Positions 1 to 7,617 are shown, counted from the first letter of the stretch. The stretch is 16,748 bases of DNA from JBEAOO01 sp041164825 (GCA_041164825.1 JBEAOO010000186.1:1-16748), one strand, 5' to 3'. The notes: a model not told the origin generated them from the sequence alone. Program-made: numbers and translations.

Positions 1-82
1 CACGGTGCGCCACCCTGCCCTCACGCCAACGGAGCCGTGCAGAGCACCCCATCGGCGGAACAGGCACAGCCCGTGATCAGCC

Positions 83-252
83 CAGCTGTTTGAGCCCGAA
101 GCGGGCGAGTCTCTGCGATGACAACCATCGCCCGAGCTCGGCGGGACCGATGCAGCCAACGAGCGAGATGGGTATTGAGGTGTTTCTTTGCTTACTTTCT
201 TTGCACCAGCAAAGAAAGTGAGTCGCCCTGCCGGGGCGAACACCCGGCGGGC
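83..252. repeat. Stem-loop-rich dispersed repeat-like element
   Basis: Three hairpins follow one another. GCCCG pairs with CGGGC at 94-106. A long stem pairs ACTTTCTTTGC (194-204) with GCAAAGAAAGT (209-219) around an ACCA loop and extends to 191-222 with one G-T wobble. TCGCCC pairs with GGGCGA at 223-239. The TTTCTTTGC motif also occurs just upstream at about 183-191. From memory, similar arrangements recur between genes in Comamonadaceae genomes, but this was not searched. The exact ends are uncertain. No transposase or target duplication was seen. Confidence 0.5.
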
Positions 253-292
253 TGCAACGCAAGCCACAAGCGCCGGCCAAAAGCCCCAGCAC

Positions 293-316
293 AAGACCAA
301 GACCAAGACCAAGACC
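293..316. repeat. AAGACC hexamer tandem repeat, four copies
   Basis: Four perfect consecutive copies of AAGACC lie in the non-coding stretch downstream of gltA. The period of six would keep frame, but no credible reading frame uses it. It is a small simple-sequence tract with no assigned function and may vary in copy number. Confidence 0.85.
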
Positions 317-338
317 CCAAAACTGAGCCCAAAACTAA

Positions 339-360
339 CAAGCCGCCCGAAGGCGGCTTG
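339..360 (-). terminator. Intrinsic terminator of the sdh-gltA transcript
   Basis: Read on the minus strand, a 9-bp perfect GC-rich stem closes on a TTCG tetraloop (348-351) and is followed by GTTAGTTTT. It starts about 50 bases beyond the gltA stop codon. The UUCG-type loop makes the hairpin very stable. The T-run is interrupted, so efficiency may be moderate. Confidence 0.7.
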
Positions 361-410
361 CGATACCCGTTGCGCTGTCCAACCCGGAGCAGCGCAACCC
401 AAGGCTCAGA

Positions 411-1721
411 TCAACGCTGGCCCAGCGGCGGCACGTTGCGGCTCACCGAACCGGTGAACAGCTGGCGCGGACGGCCGATCTTGTACTCGGGGTCGCTGAT
501 CATTTCGTTCAGCTGGGCGATCCAGCCGACGGTGCGGGCCAGGGCGAAGATGCCGGTGAACAGGTTCACAGGGATGCCGATGGCGCGCTGCACGATGCCG
601 GAGTAGAAGTCGACGTTCGGGTACAGCTTGCGGCTGACGAAGTATTCGTCTTCCAGCGCGATGCGCTCAAGTTCCTTGGCGAGCTTGAACAGCGGGTCGT
701 TTTCCAGGCCCAACTCGGCCAGCACTTCGTTGCAGGTTTCCTGCATCAGCTTGGCGCGCGGGTCGTAGTTTTTGTAGACGCGGTGACCGAAGCCCATCAG
801 CTTGACGCCGCTGTTCTTGTCCTTCACCTTCTCCATGAACTCGCCGACCTTGGCGACGCCGCCCTGGCGCTGGATGTCTTCCAGCATGTTCAGGCAAGCC
901 TCGTTGGCGCCACCGTGAGCGGGGCCCCACAGGCAGGCCACACCAGCAGCGATGGCCGCGAACGGGTTGGTGCCCGACGAGCCGCACAGGCGGACCGTGG
1001 AGGTGGAGGCGTTTTGCTCGTGGTCTGCGTGCAAGATGAAGATGCGGTCGAGGGCGCGTTCGAGCACCGGGTTGACCTTGTACTCTTCGCACGGCGTGCC
1101 AAACATCATGCGCAGGAAGTTGCCCGAGTAGCTCAGGTCGTTCTGCGGATACATGTAGGGCTGGCCGATGCCGTACTTGTAGGACATGGCCACCAGCGTC
1201 GGCATCTTGGCGATCAAGCGGATCGCGGCGATTTCACGGTGCTTGGGGTTATTGATGTCGGTGCTGTCGTGATAGAAGGCCGACAGGCCGCCGATCAGGC
1301 CGGTCAACACCGCCATCGGGTGGGCATCACGGCGGAAGCCGCGCAGGAAGAACTGCATCTGCTCGTTGACCATGGTGTGGTTGGTCACGAGCTTGTGGAA
1401 CGACTCGCGCTGGCCGGCATTGGGCAGGTCACCGTTCAGCAGCAGGTAGCAGGTGTCGAGGTAGTCGCAGTTGGTGGCGAGTTGCTCGATGGGGTAGCCG
1501 CGATACAACAGCTCGCCCTTGTCGCCGTCGATGTAGGTGATGGCCGACTGGCACGACGCCGTGGACAGAAAGCCCGGGTCGTAGGTGAACTTGCCGGTTT
1601 GGCCGTAGAGCTTGCGGATGTCGATCACATCGGGACCGACACTGCCCTTGTAGACCGGCAGGTCCATGCTGGGGCTGCCATCGGAGAACGACAGAGTGGC
1701 TTTCACGTCAGACGGAGTCAT
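411..1721 (-). CDS. gltA: Citrate synthase, hexameric type II
   Basis: Condenses acetyl-CoA with oxaloacetate to citrate, the entry step of the TCA cycle, in the cytoplasm. The 436-residue product matches the usual length of Gram-negative type II enzymes (E. coli 427). Visible active-site signatures are LHADHEQNASTSTVR (H231, H234), GPAHGGAN (H269), GFGHRVYKNYDPRA (H313, R322), NVDFYSG (D371) and ALARTVGW (R396), which line up with E. coli H229, H264, H305, R314, D362 and R387. C211 in FGTPCEEY corresponds to the reactive C206 of NADH-inhibited enzymes, so allosteric NADH control is plausible. The ATG has a good upstream site (AAGGAAAG). It lies 52 bases after sdhE and is the last gene of the leftward operon, before the hairpin at 339-360. 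No separate promoter is obvious. Confidence 0.98.
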   Translation of the reverse strand: MTPSDVKATLSFSDGSPSMDLPVYKGSVGPDVIDIRKLYGQTGKFTYDPGFLSTASCQSAITYIDGDKGELLYRGYPIEQLATNCDYLDTCYLLLNGDLPNAGQRESFHKLVTNHTMVNEQMQFFLRGFRRDAHPMAVLTGLIGGLSAFYHDSTDINNPKHREIAAIRLIAKMPTLVAMSYKYGIGQPYMYPQNDLSYSGNFLRMMFGTPCEEYKVNPVLERALDRIFILHADHEQNASTSTVRLCGSSGTNPFAAIAAGVACLWGPAHGGANEACLNMLEDIQRQGGVAKVGEFMEKVKDKNSGVKLMGFGHRVYKNYDPRAKLMQETCNEVLAELGLENDPLFKLAKELERIALEDEYFVSRKLYPNVDFYSGIVQRAIGIPVNLFTGIFALARTVGWIAQLNEMISDPEYKIGRPRQLFTGSVSRNVPPLGQR

Positions 1722-1773
1722 GGGCTTTCCTTCGTAGATTGAAAATCTTTATCGGCGCGGATCGGCGCCGGGG

Positions 1774-2076
1774 TCACACGCTGGGCGACACGGCCACAGG
1801 CTTGTCGGCGGGCACACGCATCAAACGCAGCACCGCCACAGCCTGCGCATCGTCACTCAGCTCGCCTTCAGGCTCCTTGCGCGCCAGGAGCAGATCGAGC
1901 AAGTCGTTGTCGGACAGGTCCATCAACGCTAGCAAGCCCTGCGCCTGACCTTCGGTCAGCGAGGTGTCGTGGCGCGAAAAAAAACGCTCCACGAACAAAT
2001 CGTTTTCCAGCAGGCCCCGGCGGCAACGCCAACGGAGCTTGCTCAGGGCACGCTCGTCGATCAAATCGTTCAACAT
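1774..2076 (-). CDS. sdhE: FAD assembly factor SdhE (succinate dehydrogenase)
   Basis: Small cytoplasmic factor of the SdhE/YgfY/Sdh5 family, which promotes covalent attachment of FAD to SdhA. The 100-residue product carries the hallmark RGxxE motif as RGLLEND (R20, G21, E24), flanked by LRWRCRRG and LFVERFF, as in the family. Typical members have about 80-95 residues, and the last 20 or so residues here form a variable tail. It lies between sdhB (55 bases upstream) and gltA (52 bases downstream) on the same strand, so enzyme and maturation factor are probably co-transcribed. No strong Shine-Dalgarno is seen ahead of the ATG; a GC-rich stretch occupies that place. Confidence 0.93.
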   Translation of the reverse strand: MLNDLIDERALSKLRWRCRRGLLENDLFVERFFSRHDTSLTEGQAQGLLALMDLSDNDLLDLLLARKEPEGELSDDAQAVAVLRLMRVPADKPVAVSPSV

Positions 2077-2131
2077 GGTGGTCGGGGCCTGGTGCAGGAG
2101 GGCGACGGCGGCAAGCAGAGGCTGCGCGCGC

Positions 2132-2836
2132 TCAGACGGCGCGACGCACCATCAGTTCTTTGATCTTGCCGATGGCCTTGGTGGGGTTCAGACCCTTGGG
2201 GCAGACATCGACGCAGTTCATGATGGTGTGGCAACGGAACAGGCGGTACGGGTCCTCAAGGTTGTCGAGGCGGCCGGCGGTGTCGTGGTCGCGGCTGTCG
2301 GCGATGAAGCGGTAGGCCTGCAGCAAGCCGGCCGGGCCGACGAACTTGTCCGGGTTCCACCAGAAGCTCGGGCAGCTGGTGGAGCAGCTGGCGCACAAAA
2401 TGCACTCGTACAGGCCGTTGAGCTCGTCGCGCTCTTCGGGGCTCTGCAGGCGCTCTTTTTCGGGCGGACGCTCTTCGTTCACCAAGTACGGCTTGATGCT
2501 GTTGTACTGGTTGAAGAACTGGGTCATGTCGACGATCAGGTCGCGGATGACCGGCAGGCCCGGCAGCGGCTTGAGCACCACGGTGCCCGGCAGGGTCAGC
2601 ATGTTGGTCAGGCAGGCCAGTCCGTTTTTGCCATTGATGTTCATGGCGTCAGAGCCACAAACCCCTTCGCGGCACGAGCGGCGGAACGACAGCGTCGGGT
2701 CCACCTGCTTGAGCTTCATCAGGGCGTCGAGCAACATGCGCTCGGAACCGTCCAGCTCAACCTCGATGGTCTGCATGTAAGGCTTCGCATCGGTGTCGGG
2801 GTCGTAGCGGTAGATCTGGAAAACGCGCTTGGTCAT
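2132..2836 (-). CDS. sdhB: Succinate dehydrogenase iron-sulfur subunit
   Basis: Electron-transfer subunit of complex II, carrying electrons from FAD in SdhA to ubiquinone at the SdhC/SdhD membrane anchor. The 234 residues contain all three cluster motifs. The [2Fe-2S] site is SCREGVCGSDAM with C55, C60, D63 and C75. The [4Fe-4S] ligands are C145, C148, C151 and C212. The [3Fe-4S] ligands are C155, C202 and C208, within CILCASCSTSCP and CHTIMNCVDVCPKG. Each cysteine sits four residues earlier than in the E. coli protein. The ATG has AGGA about ten bases upstream and follows sdhA by 21 bases, consistent with one transcript. Confidence 0.98.
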   Translation of the reverse strand: MTKRVFQIYRYDPDTDAKPYMQTIEVELDGSERMLLDALMKLKQVDPTLSFRRSCREGVCGSDAMNINGKNGLACLTNMLTLPGTVVLKPLPGLPVIRDLIVDMTQFFNQYNSIKPYLVNEERPPEKERLQSPEERDELNGLYECILCASCSTSCPSFWWNPDKFVGPAGLLQAYRFIADSRDHDTAGRLDNLEDPYRLFRCHTIMNCVDVCPKGLNPTKAIGKIKELMVRRAV

Positions 2837-2857
2837 GATGTTGTGTCCTGCACCGAT

Positions 2858-4687
2858 TTAGAACGTACGCACCACCGGCGGGACGGACTTGGCCGTCAGC
2901 GGGGTGAGGTTGACGGGCTTGTAGTCGAGGCGGTTGCCTTCGCTGTACCAGAGCGTGTGCTTCATCCACACGGCATCGTTGCGACCGTTCGGCGCTTCGG
3001 GCGTGTCGCCGTAGTCGTTCACGGTGTGGGCACCACGGCTCTCGCGGCGGGCCGCGGCCGAGACCATGGTGGCCAGCGCCGCTTCCATCAGGTTCTCCAC
3101 TTCGAGCGCTTCGATGCGCGCGGTGTTGAAGACCTTGGACTTGTCGGCCAGGTGGATGCCCTTCACGCGCTCGGCCAGGTCTTTGATCTTGACCACGCCT
3201 TCGTCCATCGAGGCCTGGGTGCGGAACACACCTGCGTGCTGCTGCATGGCGGCCCGGATGTCGTTGGCCACGTCTTGCGCGTACTCACCGCTGGTGCTGG
3301 TGTCGAACTTGGCCAGGCGGGCCAGGGTCTTGTCAGCGGCGTCGGCCGGCAGGGCTTTGTGGTTCTTGGCCTTGAGGGCCGAGTCGACGATGTGGTTGCC
3401 GGCCGCGCGGCCGAACACCAGCAGGTCGAGCAGCGAGTTGGTGCCCAGGCGGTTGGCGCCGTGCACCGACACGCACGAGCACTCACCCACGGCGTAGAGG
3501 CCATTGACCACGGCGTTCGGGTTGCCATCTTTGGGCACCACGACCTGGCCATTGATGTTGGTGGGGATGCCACCCATCTGGTAGTGGATGGTCGGCACCA
3601 CGGGGATCGGTTCCTTGGTGATGTCGACGTTGGCGAAGTTGTGGCCAATCTCGAACACCGAAGGCAGGCGCTTCAAGATGGTGTCGGCACCCAGGTGGGT
3701 CATGTCGAGGTGAATGTAGTCCTTGTTGGGACCGCAGCCGCGACCTTCCTTGATCTCCTGGTCCATGCAGCGCGAGACGAAGTCACGCGGGGCCAGGTCC
3801 TTCAGCGTCGGGGCATAACGCTCCATGAAGCGCTCGCCGTTGACGTTGCGCAAAATGGCGCCTTCACCGCGGCAGCCTTCGGTCAGCAGCACGCCCGCGC
3901 CGGCCACGCCGGTGGGGTGGAATTGCCAGAACTCCATGTCTTCCAGCGGGATGCCAGCGCGAGCCGCCATGCCCAAACCGTCACCGGTGTTGATGAAGGC
4001 GTTGGTGGAGGCCGCAAAGATGCGACCCGCGCCACCGGTGGCCAGCAGCACGGTTTTGGCTTCCATGATGTGGATCTCGCCGGTTTCCATTTCCAGCGCG
4101 GTCACACCCACCACATCGCCGTCGGCGTCCCGGATCAGGTCCAGCGCCATCCACTCGACGAAGAAGTTGGTGCGGGCCTTCACGTTCTGTTGGTACAGCG
4201 TGTGCAGCATGGCGTGGCCCGTGCGGTCGGCCGCGGCGCAAGCACGTTGCACGGGCTTTTCGCCGTAGTTGGCGGTGTGGCCGCCAAACGGGCGCTGGTA
4301 GATCGTGCCGTCGGGGTTGCGGTCGAACGGCATGCCGAAGTGTTCGAGCTCGTACACCACCTTCGGTGCTTCACGGCACATGAACTCGATGGCGTCTTGG
4401 TCGCCCAACCAGTCGGAGCCCTTGACGGTGTCGTAGAAGTGGTAGTGCCAGTTGTCTTCCGACATGTTGCCCAGCGAGGCACCGATGCCGCCTTGGGCGG
4501 CCACGGTGTGCGAGCGGGTCGGGAAGACCTTGGACAGCACGGCCACGTTCAGGCCGGCCAAAGACAGTTGCAGCGAAGCGCGCATGCCGGAGCCGCCGGC
4601 ACCGACGATCACGACGTCGAACTTGCGCTTGGTCACGTTGGTAGCGTTGGTAGAAGAACTCATGGGGGTACTCGTTGGGGTACTCAT
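2858..4687 (-). CDS. sdhA: Succinate dehydrogenase flavoprotein subunit
   Basis: Oxidises succinate to fumarate at the cytoplasmic face of complex II with covalently bound FAD. From the ATG at 4687 the product is 609 residues. The dinucleotide-binding motif VVIVGAGGSGMRA starts near residue 25. H60 in SHTVAAQGG is the covalent FAD site. H257 (FHPTG), E270 (TEGCRGEG), R301 (APRDFVSR), H368 (PTIHYQMGG) and R413 (GANRLGTNSLLD) match the E. coli catalytic set H242, E255, R286, H354 and R399. The start is uncertain: a second in-frame ATG at 4663 gives 601 residues and neither has a strong Shine-Dalgarno. The 4687 start was chosen because it sits five bases after the sdhD stop. Upstream GTG extension to 4876 would overlap sdhD and encode non-family sequence. 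Confidence 0.97.
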   Translation of the reverse strand: MSTPTSTPMSSSTNATNVTKRKFDVVIVGAGGSGMRASLQLSLAGLNVAVLSKVFPTRSHTVAAQGGIGASLGNMSEDNWHYHFYDTVKGSDWLGDQDAIEFMCREAPKVVYELEHFGMPFDRNPDGTIYQRPFGGHTANYGEKPVQRACAAADRTGHAMLHTLYQQNVKARTNFFVEWMALDLIRDADGDVVGVTALEMETGEIHIMEAKTVLLATGGAGRIFAASTNAFINTGDGLGMAARAGIPLEDMEFWQFHPTGVAGAGVLLTEGCRGEGAILRNVNGERFMERYAPTLKDLAPRDFVSRCMDQEIKEGRGCGPNKDYIHLDMTHLGADTILKRLPSVFEIGHNFANVDITKEPIPVVPTIHYQMGGIPTNINGQVVVPKDGNPNAVVNGLYAVGECSCVSVHGANRLGTNSLLDLLVFGRAAGNHIVDSALKAKNHKALPADAADKTLARLAKFDTSTSGEYAQDVANDIRAAMQQHAGVFRTQASMDEGVVKIKDLAERVKGIHLADKSKVFNTARIEALEVENLMEAALATMVSAAARRESRGAHTVNDYGDTPEAPNGRNDAVWMKHTLWYSEGNRLDYKPVNLTPLTAKSVPPVVRTF

Positions 4688-4692
4688 ATCAA

Positions 4693-5064
4693 TCACAGCC
4701 GCCACAGGACCTGGATCGCCCAGCCTGCACAACCGACCAGCCACACCAGGGTAAACACGTGCAGCGCCAGACGAGCGCCCACGGGCTTCACGTAGTCCAT
4801 CCAGATGTCGCGCATGCCAACCCAGGCGTGCCAGGCCAGCGAGACGATCAGCACAAAGGTCAACACCTTCATCCACTGCGCCGAGAAAATGGCGGCCCAG
4901 CGGTCGTAGCCCAGCGGGCCGCCGAACAGCAGTTGCGCCAGCAGGGCGATGGTGAACAGGGCCATCAGCGTGGCGGTGATGCGTTGCACCAGCCAGTCGC
5001 GCATGCCGTATCCGGCACCTGAGACGACGCGCTTGGCGCCGTAATTGATTGCGTCGTTAGCCAT
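4693..5064 (-). CDS. sdhD: Succinate dehydrogenase membrane anchor SdhD
   Basis: One of two inner-membrane anchors of complex II. With SdhC it binds haem b and forms the ubiquinone site. The 123-residue product has three hydrophobic segments at about 31-48, 67-84 and 97-120. The signature HAWVGMRDIWMDYVKP places H79 at the haem-ligand position (E. coli H71) and D90/Y91 at the quinone-site pair (E. coli D82/Y83). LVQRITA near the first helix matches the conserved arginine region. The start codon is preceded by GAGGACGAGG. It follows sdhC by 12 bases and precedes sdhA by 5, so these genes are almost certainly translated from one message. Confidence 0.96.
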   Translation of the reverse strand: MANDAINYGAKRVVSGAGYGMRDWLVQRITATLMALFTIALLAQLLFGGPLGYDRWAAIFSAQWMKVLTFVLIVSLAWHAWVGMRDIWMDYVKPVGARLALHVFTLVWLVGCAGWAIQVLWRL

Positions 5065-5076
5065 GGAGCCTCGTCC

Positions 5077-5493
5077 TCAGAAAAACAGCTTGGCGCCGAG
5101 CGCCAGGGTCAGCACCACGCTCAGCACCAGCGTCACCACAGCCGACTGGCGGCCGAATTCTTTGGTGACCGAGTGGGTGGCGTCCATGTAGAGGTGGCGC
5201 ACACCGGCAATGAAGTGGTGCAAAAAGCCCCAAATCAGCGCCAGCACCACCAACTTCACCAGAAAGCCCGGCACGAAACCGATGCCGGCGGTGAATGCGG
5301 AGGTGAATTCACCGTAGGAGATTTCCGAGGTCACGCTTTTGTCGAACATCCAGATGATGAACGGCAACAAGATGAACATCAGGCCACCGCTGGCGCGGTG
5401 AAGAATCGACACCACGCCCGCCAGGGGCAAGCGGTATCCCAAAGCGTCGACCAAACGCATCGTTCCCGGTCTTTGTTTTTTCGTCTCAGCCAT
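5077..5493 (-). CDS. sdhC: Succinate dehydrogenase cytochrome b556 subunit SdhC
   Basis: Inner-membrane anchor carrying the second haem b ligand and part of the ubiquinone pocket. The 138-residue product starts with the family-typical KKQRPG stretch. It has SILHRASG (S29 and R33, equivalent to quinone-site S27 and R31 of E. coli) and HHFIAGVRHLYMD, where H93 aligns with haem ligand H84. Three hydrophobic helices are visible at about 23-50, 70-93 and 115-137. The ATG at 5493 is preceded by GAAGG. It is the first structural gene of the sdh set and lies 114 bases after the GntR gene on the same strand. No clear sigma70 promoter or copy of the mdh-side palindrome was found in that gap. Confidence 0.97.
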   Translation of the reverse strand: MAETKKQRPGTMRLVDALGYRLPLAGVVSILHRASGGLMFILLPFIIWMFDKSVTSEISYGEFTSAFTAGIGFVPGFLVKLVVLALIWGFLHHFIAGVRHLYMDATHSVTKEFGRQSAVVTLVLSVVLTLALGAKLFF

Positions 5494-5607
5494 GTCGAGC
5501 CTTCATGTGAGCGGATGTAATTGAGGTGAAACCCGCAGAGTTTATTGCATTGCAGCACGCGTCGCTGACTGAGAACTGTCCACTGCTGTCGTGGTCTTTT
5601 TTGGTCA

Positions 5608-6402
5608 TCAGCTCAGTTCATTGCGGTAGAAATGCGAGGTGGTGTTGTAGAGCCCGCGGCGCAGTTCCACCGGCTTGTCGCCATAGGTGTGCGAGAGGCG
5701 CTCCACACTCAGCAGCGGCGCGCCGGGCGCCACCGCCAGCAAGGCCGCAGTGGCCTCGTCCGCGCACACCGCGCGGATTTTTTCTTCGGCGCGGATCATG
5801 CGCACGCCGAATTCGGTCTCAAACAGGCCGTACATCGGCCCGCGGTAATCGCTCAGCCGCTCAGCGGTCAGGCCCTTGAATTCCACCCCGGGCAGCCAGA
5901 TGTCGTCGAGCACCACCGGCACGCCGGCAAACACCAGGCGGCGGCGCACTTGGATGACAGGCTCGCCGGCCTTCAGGCCCAATTCGCGCGCCACATCGGC
6001 AGGCGCGCGCTGACGCCGGCACTCGATGAAATCGCGTTGCACGCTGCCTTCATCGCCATGGTCGGAGGCCAAGCGCAAGAAGCGGTATTGCACCTGCTGC
6101 TCGGCATGGGTGGCCACGAACGTGCCCTTGCCCTGGCGGCGCACCAACAGGTTTTCGGTGGCCAACTCATCGACCGCCTTGCGCACCGTGCCCTGGCTGA
6201 CCTTGAAGCGGCCGGCCAATTCGATTTCACTGGGAATGGCCTCACCCGGACCCCACACGCCGGCCTGCAGGTCGCGCATCATCAGCGTTTTGATCTGTTG
6301 ATAGAGCGGGCTGAACGAGGGCGCGAGCGACTCGGCGGGGGCGCCACGCGGCGACACCGGGGTGTCAGCGGCAGGGGTGGCGGAGGGGTCGGTCGCAGGC
6401 AT
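5608..6402 (-). CDS. GntR-family (HutC/UTRA) transcriptional regulator
   Basis: Probable one-component regulator of the adjacent TCA genes; the target assignment is inferred from position. The 264-residue product has a proline/alanine-rich N-terminal stretch (1-30). A GntR winged helix-turn-helix follows at 32-97, with PLYQQIK, the recognition region PSEIELAGRFKVSQGTVRKA, and the wing RRQGKGTFV. A UTRA ligand-binding domain occupies about 120-258, ending with LRRGLYNTTSHFYRNEL as is typical of HutC-type proteins. These usually sense a small metabolite; the ligand cannot be read here. The start has a poor Shine-Dalgarno, and a GTG at codon 16 is an alternative. The gene is divergent from mdh, is followed on its own strand by sdhC, and has an 18-bp palindrome 49 bases upstream, suggesting autoregulation. 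Confidence 0.93.
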   Translation of the reverse strand: MPATDPSATPAADTPVSPRGAPAESLAPSFSPLYQQIKTLMMRDLQAGVWGPGEAIPSEIELAGRFKVSQGTVRKAVDELATENLLVRRQGKGTFVATHAEQQVQYRFLRLASDHGDEGSVQRDFIECRRQRAPADVARELGLKAGEPVIQVRRRLVFAGVPVVLDDIWLPGVEFKGLTAERLSDYRGPMYGLFETEFGVRMIRAEEKIRAVCADEATAALLAVAPGAPLLSVERLSHTYGDKPVELRRGLYNTTSHFYRNELS

Positions 6403-6451
6403 GGCGCGGATTGCAACACAGGCCGAACGTCAAGTCCATGAAAGTTGACTG

Positions 6452-6469
6452 ATGTCTTATATAAGACAT
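6452..6469. promoter_or_regulatory. 18-bp perfect palindrome, candidate GntR operator
   Basis: ATGTCTTATATAAGACAT reads the same on both strands, and two further outer pairs also match after one mismatch. It is the only strong palindrome in the 196-base gap between the divergent gntR and mdh. Its size and symmetry fit a GntR-dimer site. It lies 7 bases upstream of the best mdh -35 candidate. The assignment to this regulator is inference. Confidence 0.65.
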
Positions 6470-6476
6470 AAGAGAG

Positions 6477-6505
6477 TTGACGCGCCCCGGGTCAACACCT
6501 AGACT
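6477..6505 (+). promoter_or_regulatory. Candidate sigma70 promoter of mdh
   Basis: TTGACG (6477-6482) and TAGACT (6500-6505) are separated by 17 bases, matching consensus at 5 of 6 and 4 of 6 positions. A start near 6512 would give a leader of about 87 bases, which contains a small GCGCCC/GGGCGC hairpin at 6527-6544. A second AGTTGAC stretch at 6443-6449 offers a weaker alternative -35 whose -10 (ATAAGA, 6468-6473) would overlap the palindrome. Confidence 0.4.
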
Positions 6506-6598
6506 GGCCGTAAACTGGCTGTCTGCGCGCCCCGCACAGGGCGCTTTGGCGCGTTCGCTCTGCTTGACGTTCACCTTTCACTTCCTTTCGGAGTTCCC

Positions 6599-7585
6599 AT
6601 GAGCAAGAAACCCGTTCGAGTTGCCGTCACTGGCGCTGCTGGCCAAATCGGTTACGCCCTGTTGTTCCGCATTGCCTCCGGCGAAATGCTGGGCAAAGAC
6701 CAGCCCGTCATCCTGCAACTGCTGGAGGTGCCGGTGGACGGCCCGCAGAAGGCGCTCAAAGGCGTGATGATGGAACTCGACGACTGCGCGTTCCCGCTGC
6801 TGGTCGGCATGACCGCGCACAGCGACCCGCTGACCGCCTTCAAGGACGCCGACTACGCGCTGCTCGTGGGCTCGCGCCCCCGCGGCCCGGGCATGGAGCG
6901 TGCCGAGCTGCTGTCGATCAACGGCGCCATCTTCACCGCCCAGGGCAAAGCCCTGAACGAAGTCGCTTCGCGCAACGTCAAGGTGCTGGTCGTGGGCAAC
7001 CCCGCCAACACCAACGCCTACATCGCGATGAAGGCCGCGCCGGACCTGCCGGCCAAGAACTTCACCGCCATGCTGCGCCTGGACCACAACCGCGCCGCCT
7101 CGCAAATCGCCGCCAAGACCGGCAAGCCGGTGTCGGCCATCAAGAAGCTGGCCGTGTGGGGCAACCACTCGCCGACCATGTACGCCGACTACCGCTACGC
7201 CACCATCGACGGCGCCTCGGTCAAGGACATGATCAACGACCAAGAATGGAACGCCAACGTGTTCCTGCCCACCGTGGGCAAGCGTGGCGCGGCCATCATT
7301 GAAGCGCGCGGCCTGTCGTCGGCCGCTTCGGCCGCCAACGCCGCCATCGACCACATGCGCGATTGGGCCCTGGGCACCAACGGCGAATGGGTGACGATGG
7401 GCATCCCGTCGAATGGCGAATACGGCATCCCGAAGGACGTGATGTTCGGCTTCCCCGTCACGACCGAAAACGGCGAGTACAAAATCGTCGAAGGCCTGGA
7501 AATCGATGCCTTCTCGCAAGAGTGCATCAACAAGACCTTGGCCGAACTGCAAGGCGAACAAGAAGGCGTCAAGCACTTGCTGTAA
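6599..7585 (+). CDS. mdh: Malate dehydrogenase, cytosolic-type
   Basis: Interconverts malate and oxaloacetate with NAD in the TCA cycle. The 328-residue protein has the NAD-binding motif TGAAGQIG (11-18), the substrate-loop arginines in SRPRGPGMER (R95, R101), GNPANTN (133-139), RLDHNRA (D162, R165) and the catalytic histidine H190 in WGNHSPTMYADY. These align with pig cytosolic MDH R91, R97, D158, R161 and H186. It belongs to the cytosolic-type lineage common in betaproteobacteria rather than the E. coli type. The ATG has CGGAG seven bases upstream. It is transcribed away from gntR and followed 146 bases later by the CitE-like gene. Confidence 0.98.
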   Translation: MSKKPVRVAVTGAAGQIGYALLFRIASGEMLGKDQPVILQLLEVPVDGPQKALKGVMMELDDCAFPLLVGMTAHSDPLTAFKDADYALLVGSRPRGPGMERAELLSINGAIFTAQGKALNEVASRNVKVLVVGNPANTNAYIAMKAAPDLPAKNFTAMLRLDHNRAASQIAAKTGKPVSAIKKLAVWGNHSPTMYADYRYATIDGASVKDMINDQEWNANVFLPTVGKRGAAIIEARGLSSAASAANAAIDHMRDWALGTNGEWVTMGIPSNGEYGIPKDVMFGFPVTTENGEYKIVEGLEIDAFSQECINKTLAELQGEQEGVKHLL

Positions 7586-7601
7586 TCAGCAGGCTGCGCA
7601 C

Positions 7602-7617
7602 CGGGCCCTCGGGCCCG
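7602..7617 (+). terminator. GC hairpin after mdh, weak terminator candidate
   Basis: CGGGCC pairs with GGCCCG around a CTCG loop 17 bases after the mdh stop. No T-run follows, so it is not a classical intrinsic terminator. It may stabilise the mdh 3' end or cause partial attenuation before the next gene. Confidence 0.3.

Larger units (their letters stand above)
1..410. other. Gene-free left edge (repeats and terminator)
   Basis: No believable coding region is visible here. The open frames that cross it have no recognisable domain, and some run into gltA on the opposite strand. From left to right it holds about 80 bases with nothing recognisable, a stem-loop-rich repeat-like element (about 83-252), a short AAGACC tandem repeat (293-316), and the terminator downstream of gltA (339-360). 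The gene that lies to the left of the window is not seen. Confidence 0.7.

Noticed and set aside
83..252. CRISPR-like interpretation of the repeated TTTCTTTGC motif
   Set aside because: The motif occurs only as two adjacent copies plus the inverted arm of one hairpin; there are no regular repeats with spacers.
118..606. Plus-strand frame of 162 codons across the left repeat and the gltA 3' end
   Set aside because: It crosses hairpins, the AAGACC repeat and the terminator, then runs antisense into gltA; it has no domain.
1964..4795. 943-codon open frame on the plus strand opposite sdhA and sdhB
   Set aside because: It is antisense to two genes with complete active-site motifs. Its composition, rich in His, Val, Gly and Arg with no domain, is what reversed GC-rich codons give.
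4688..4876. Upstream GTG extension of sdhA by 63 codons
   Set aside because: It would overlap half of sdhD in another frame, and the added residues are unlike any SdhA N-terminus.
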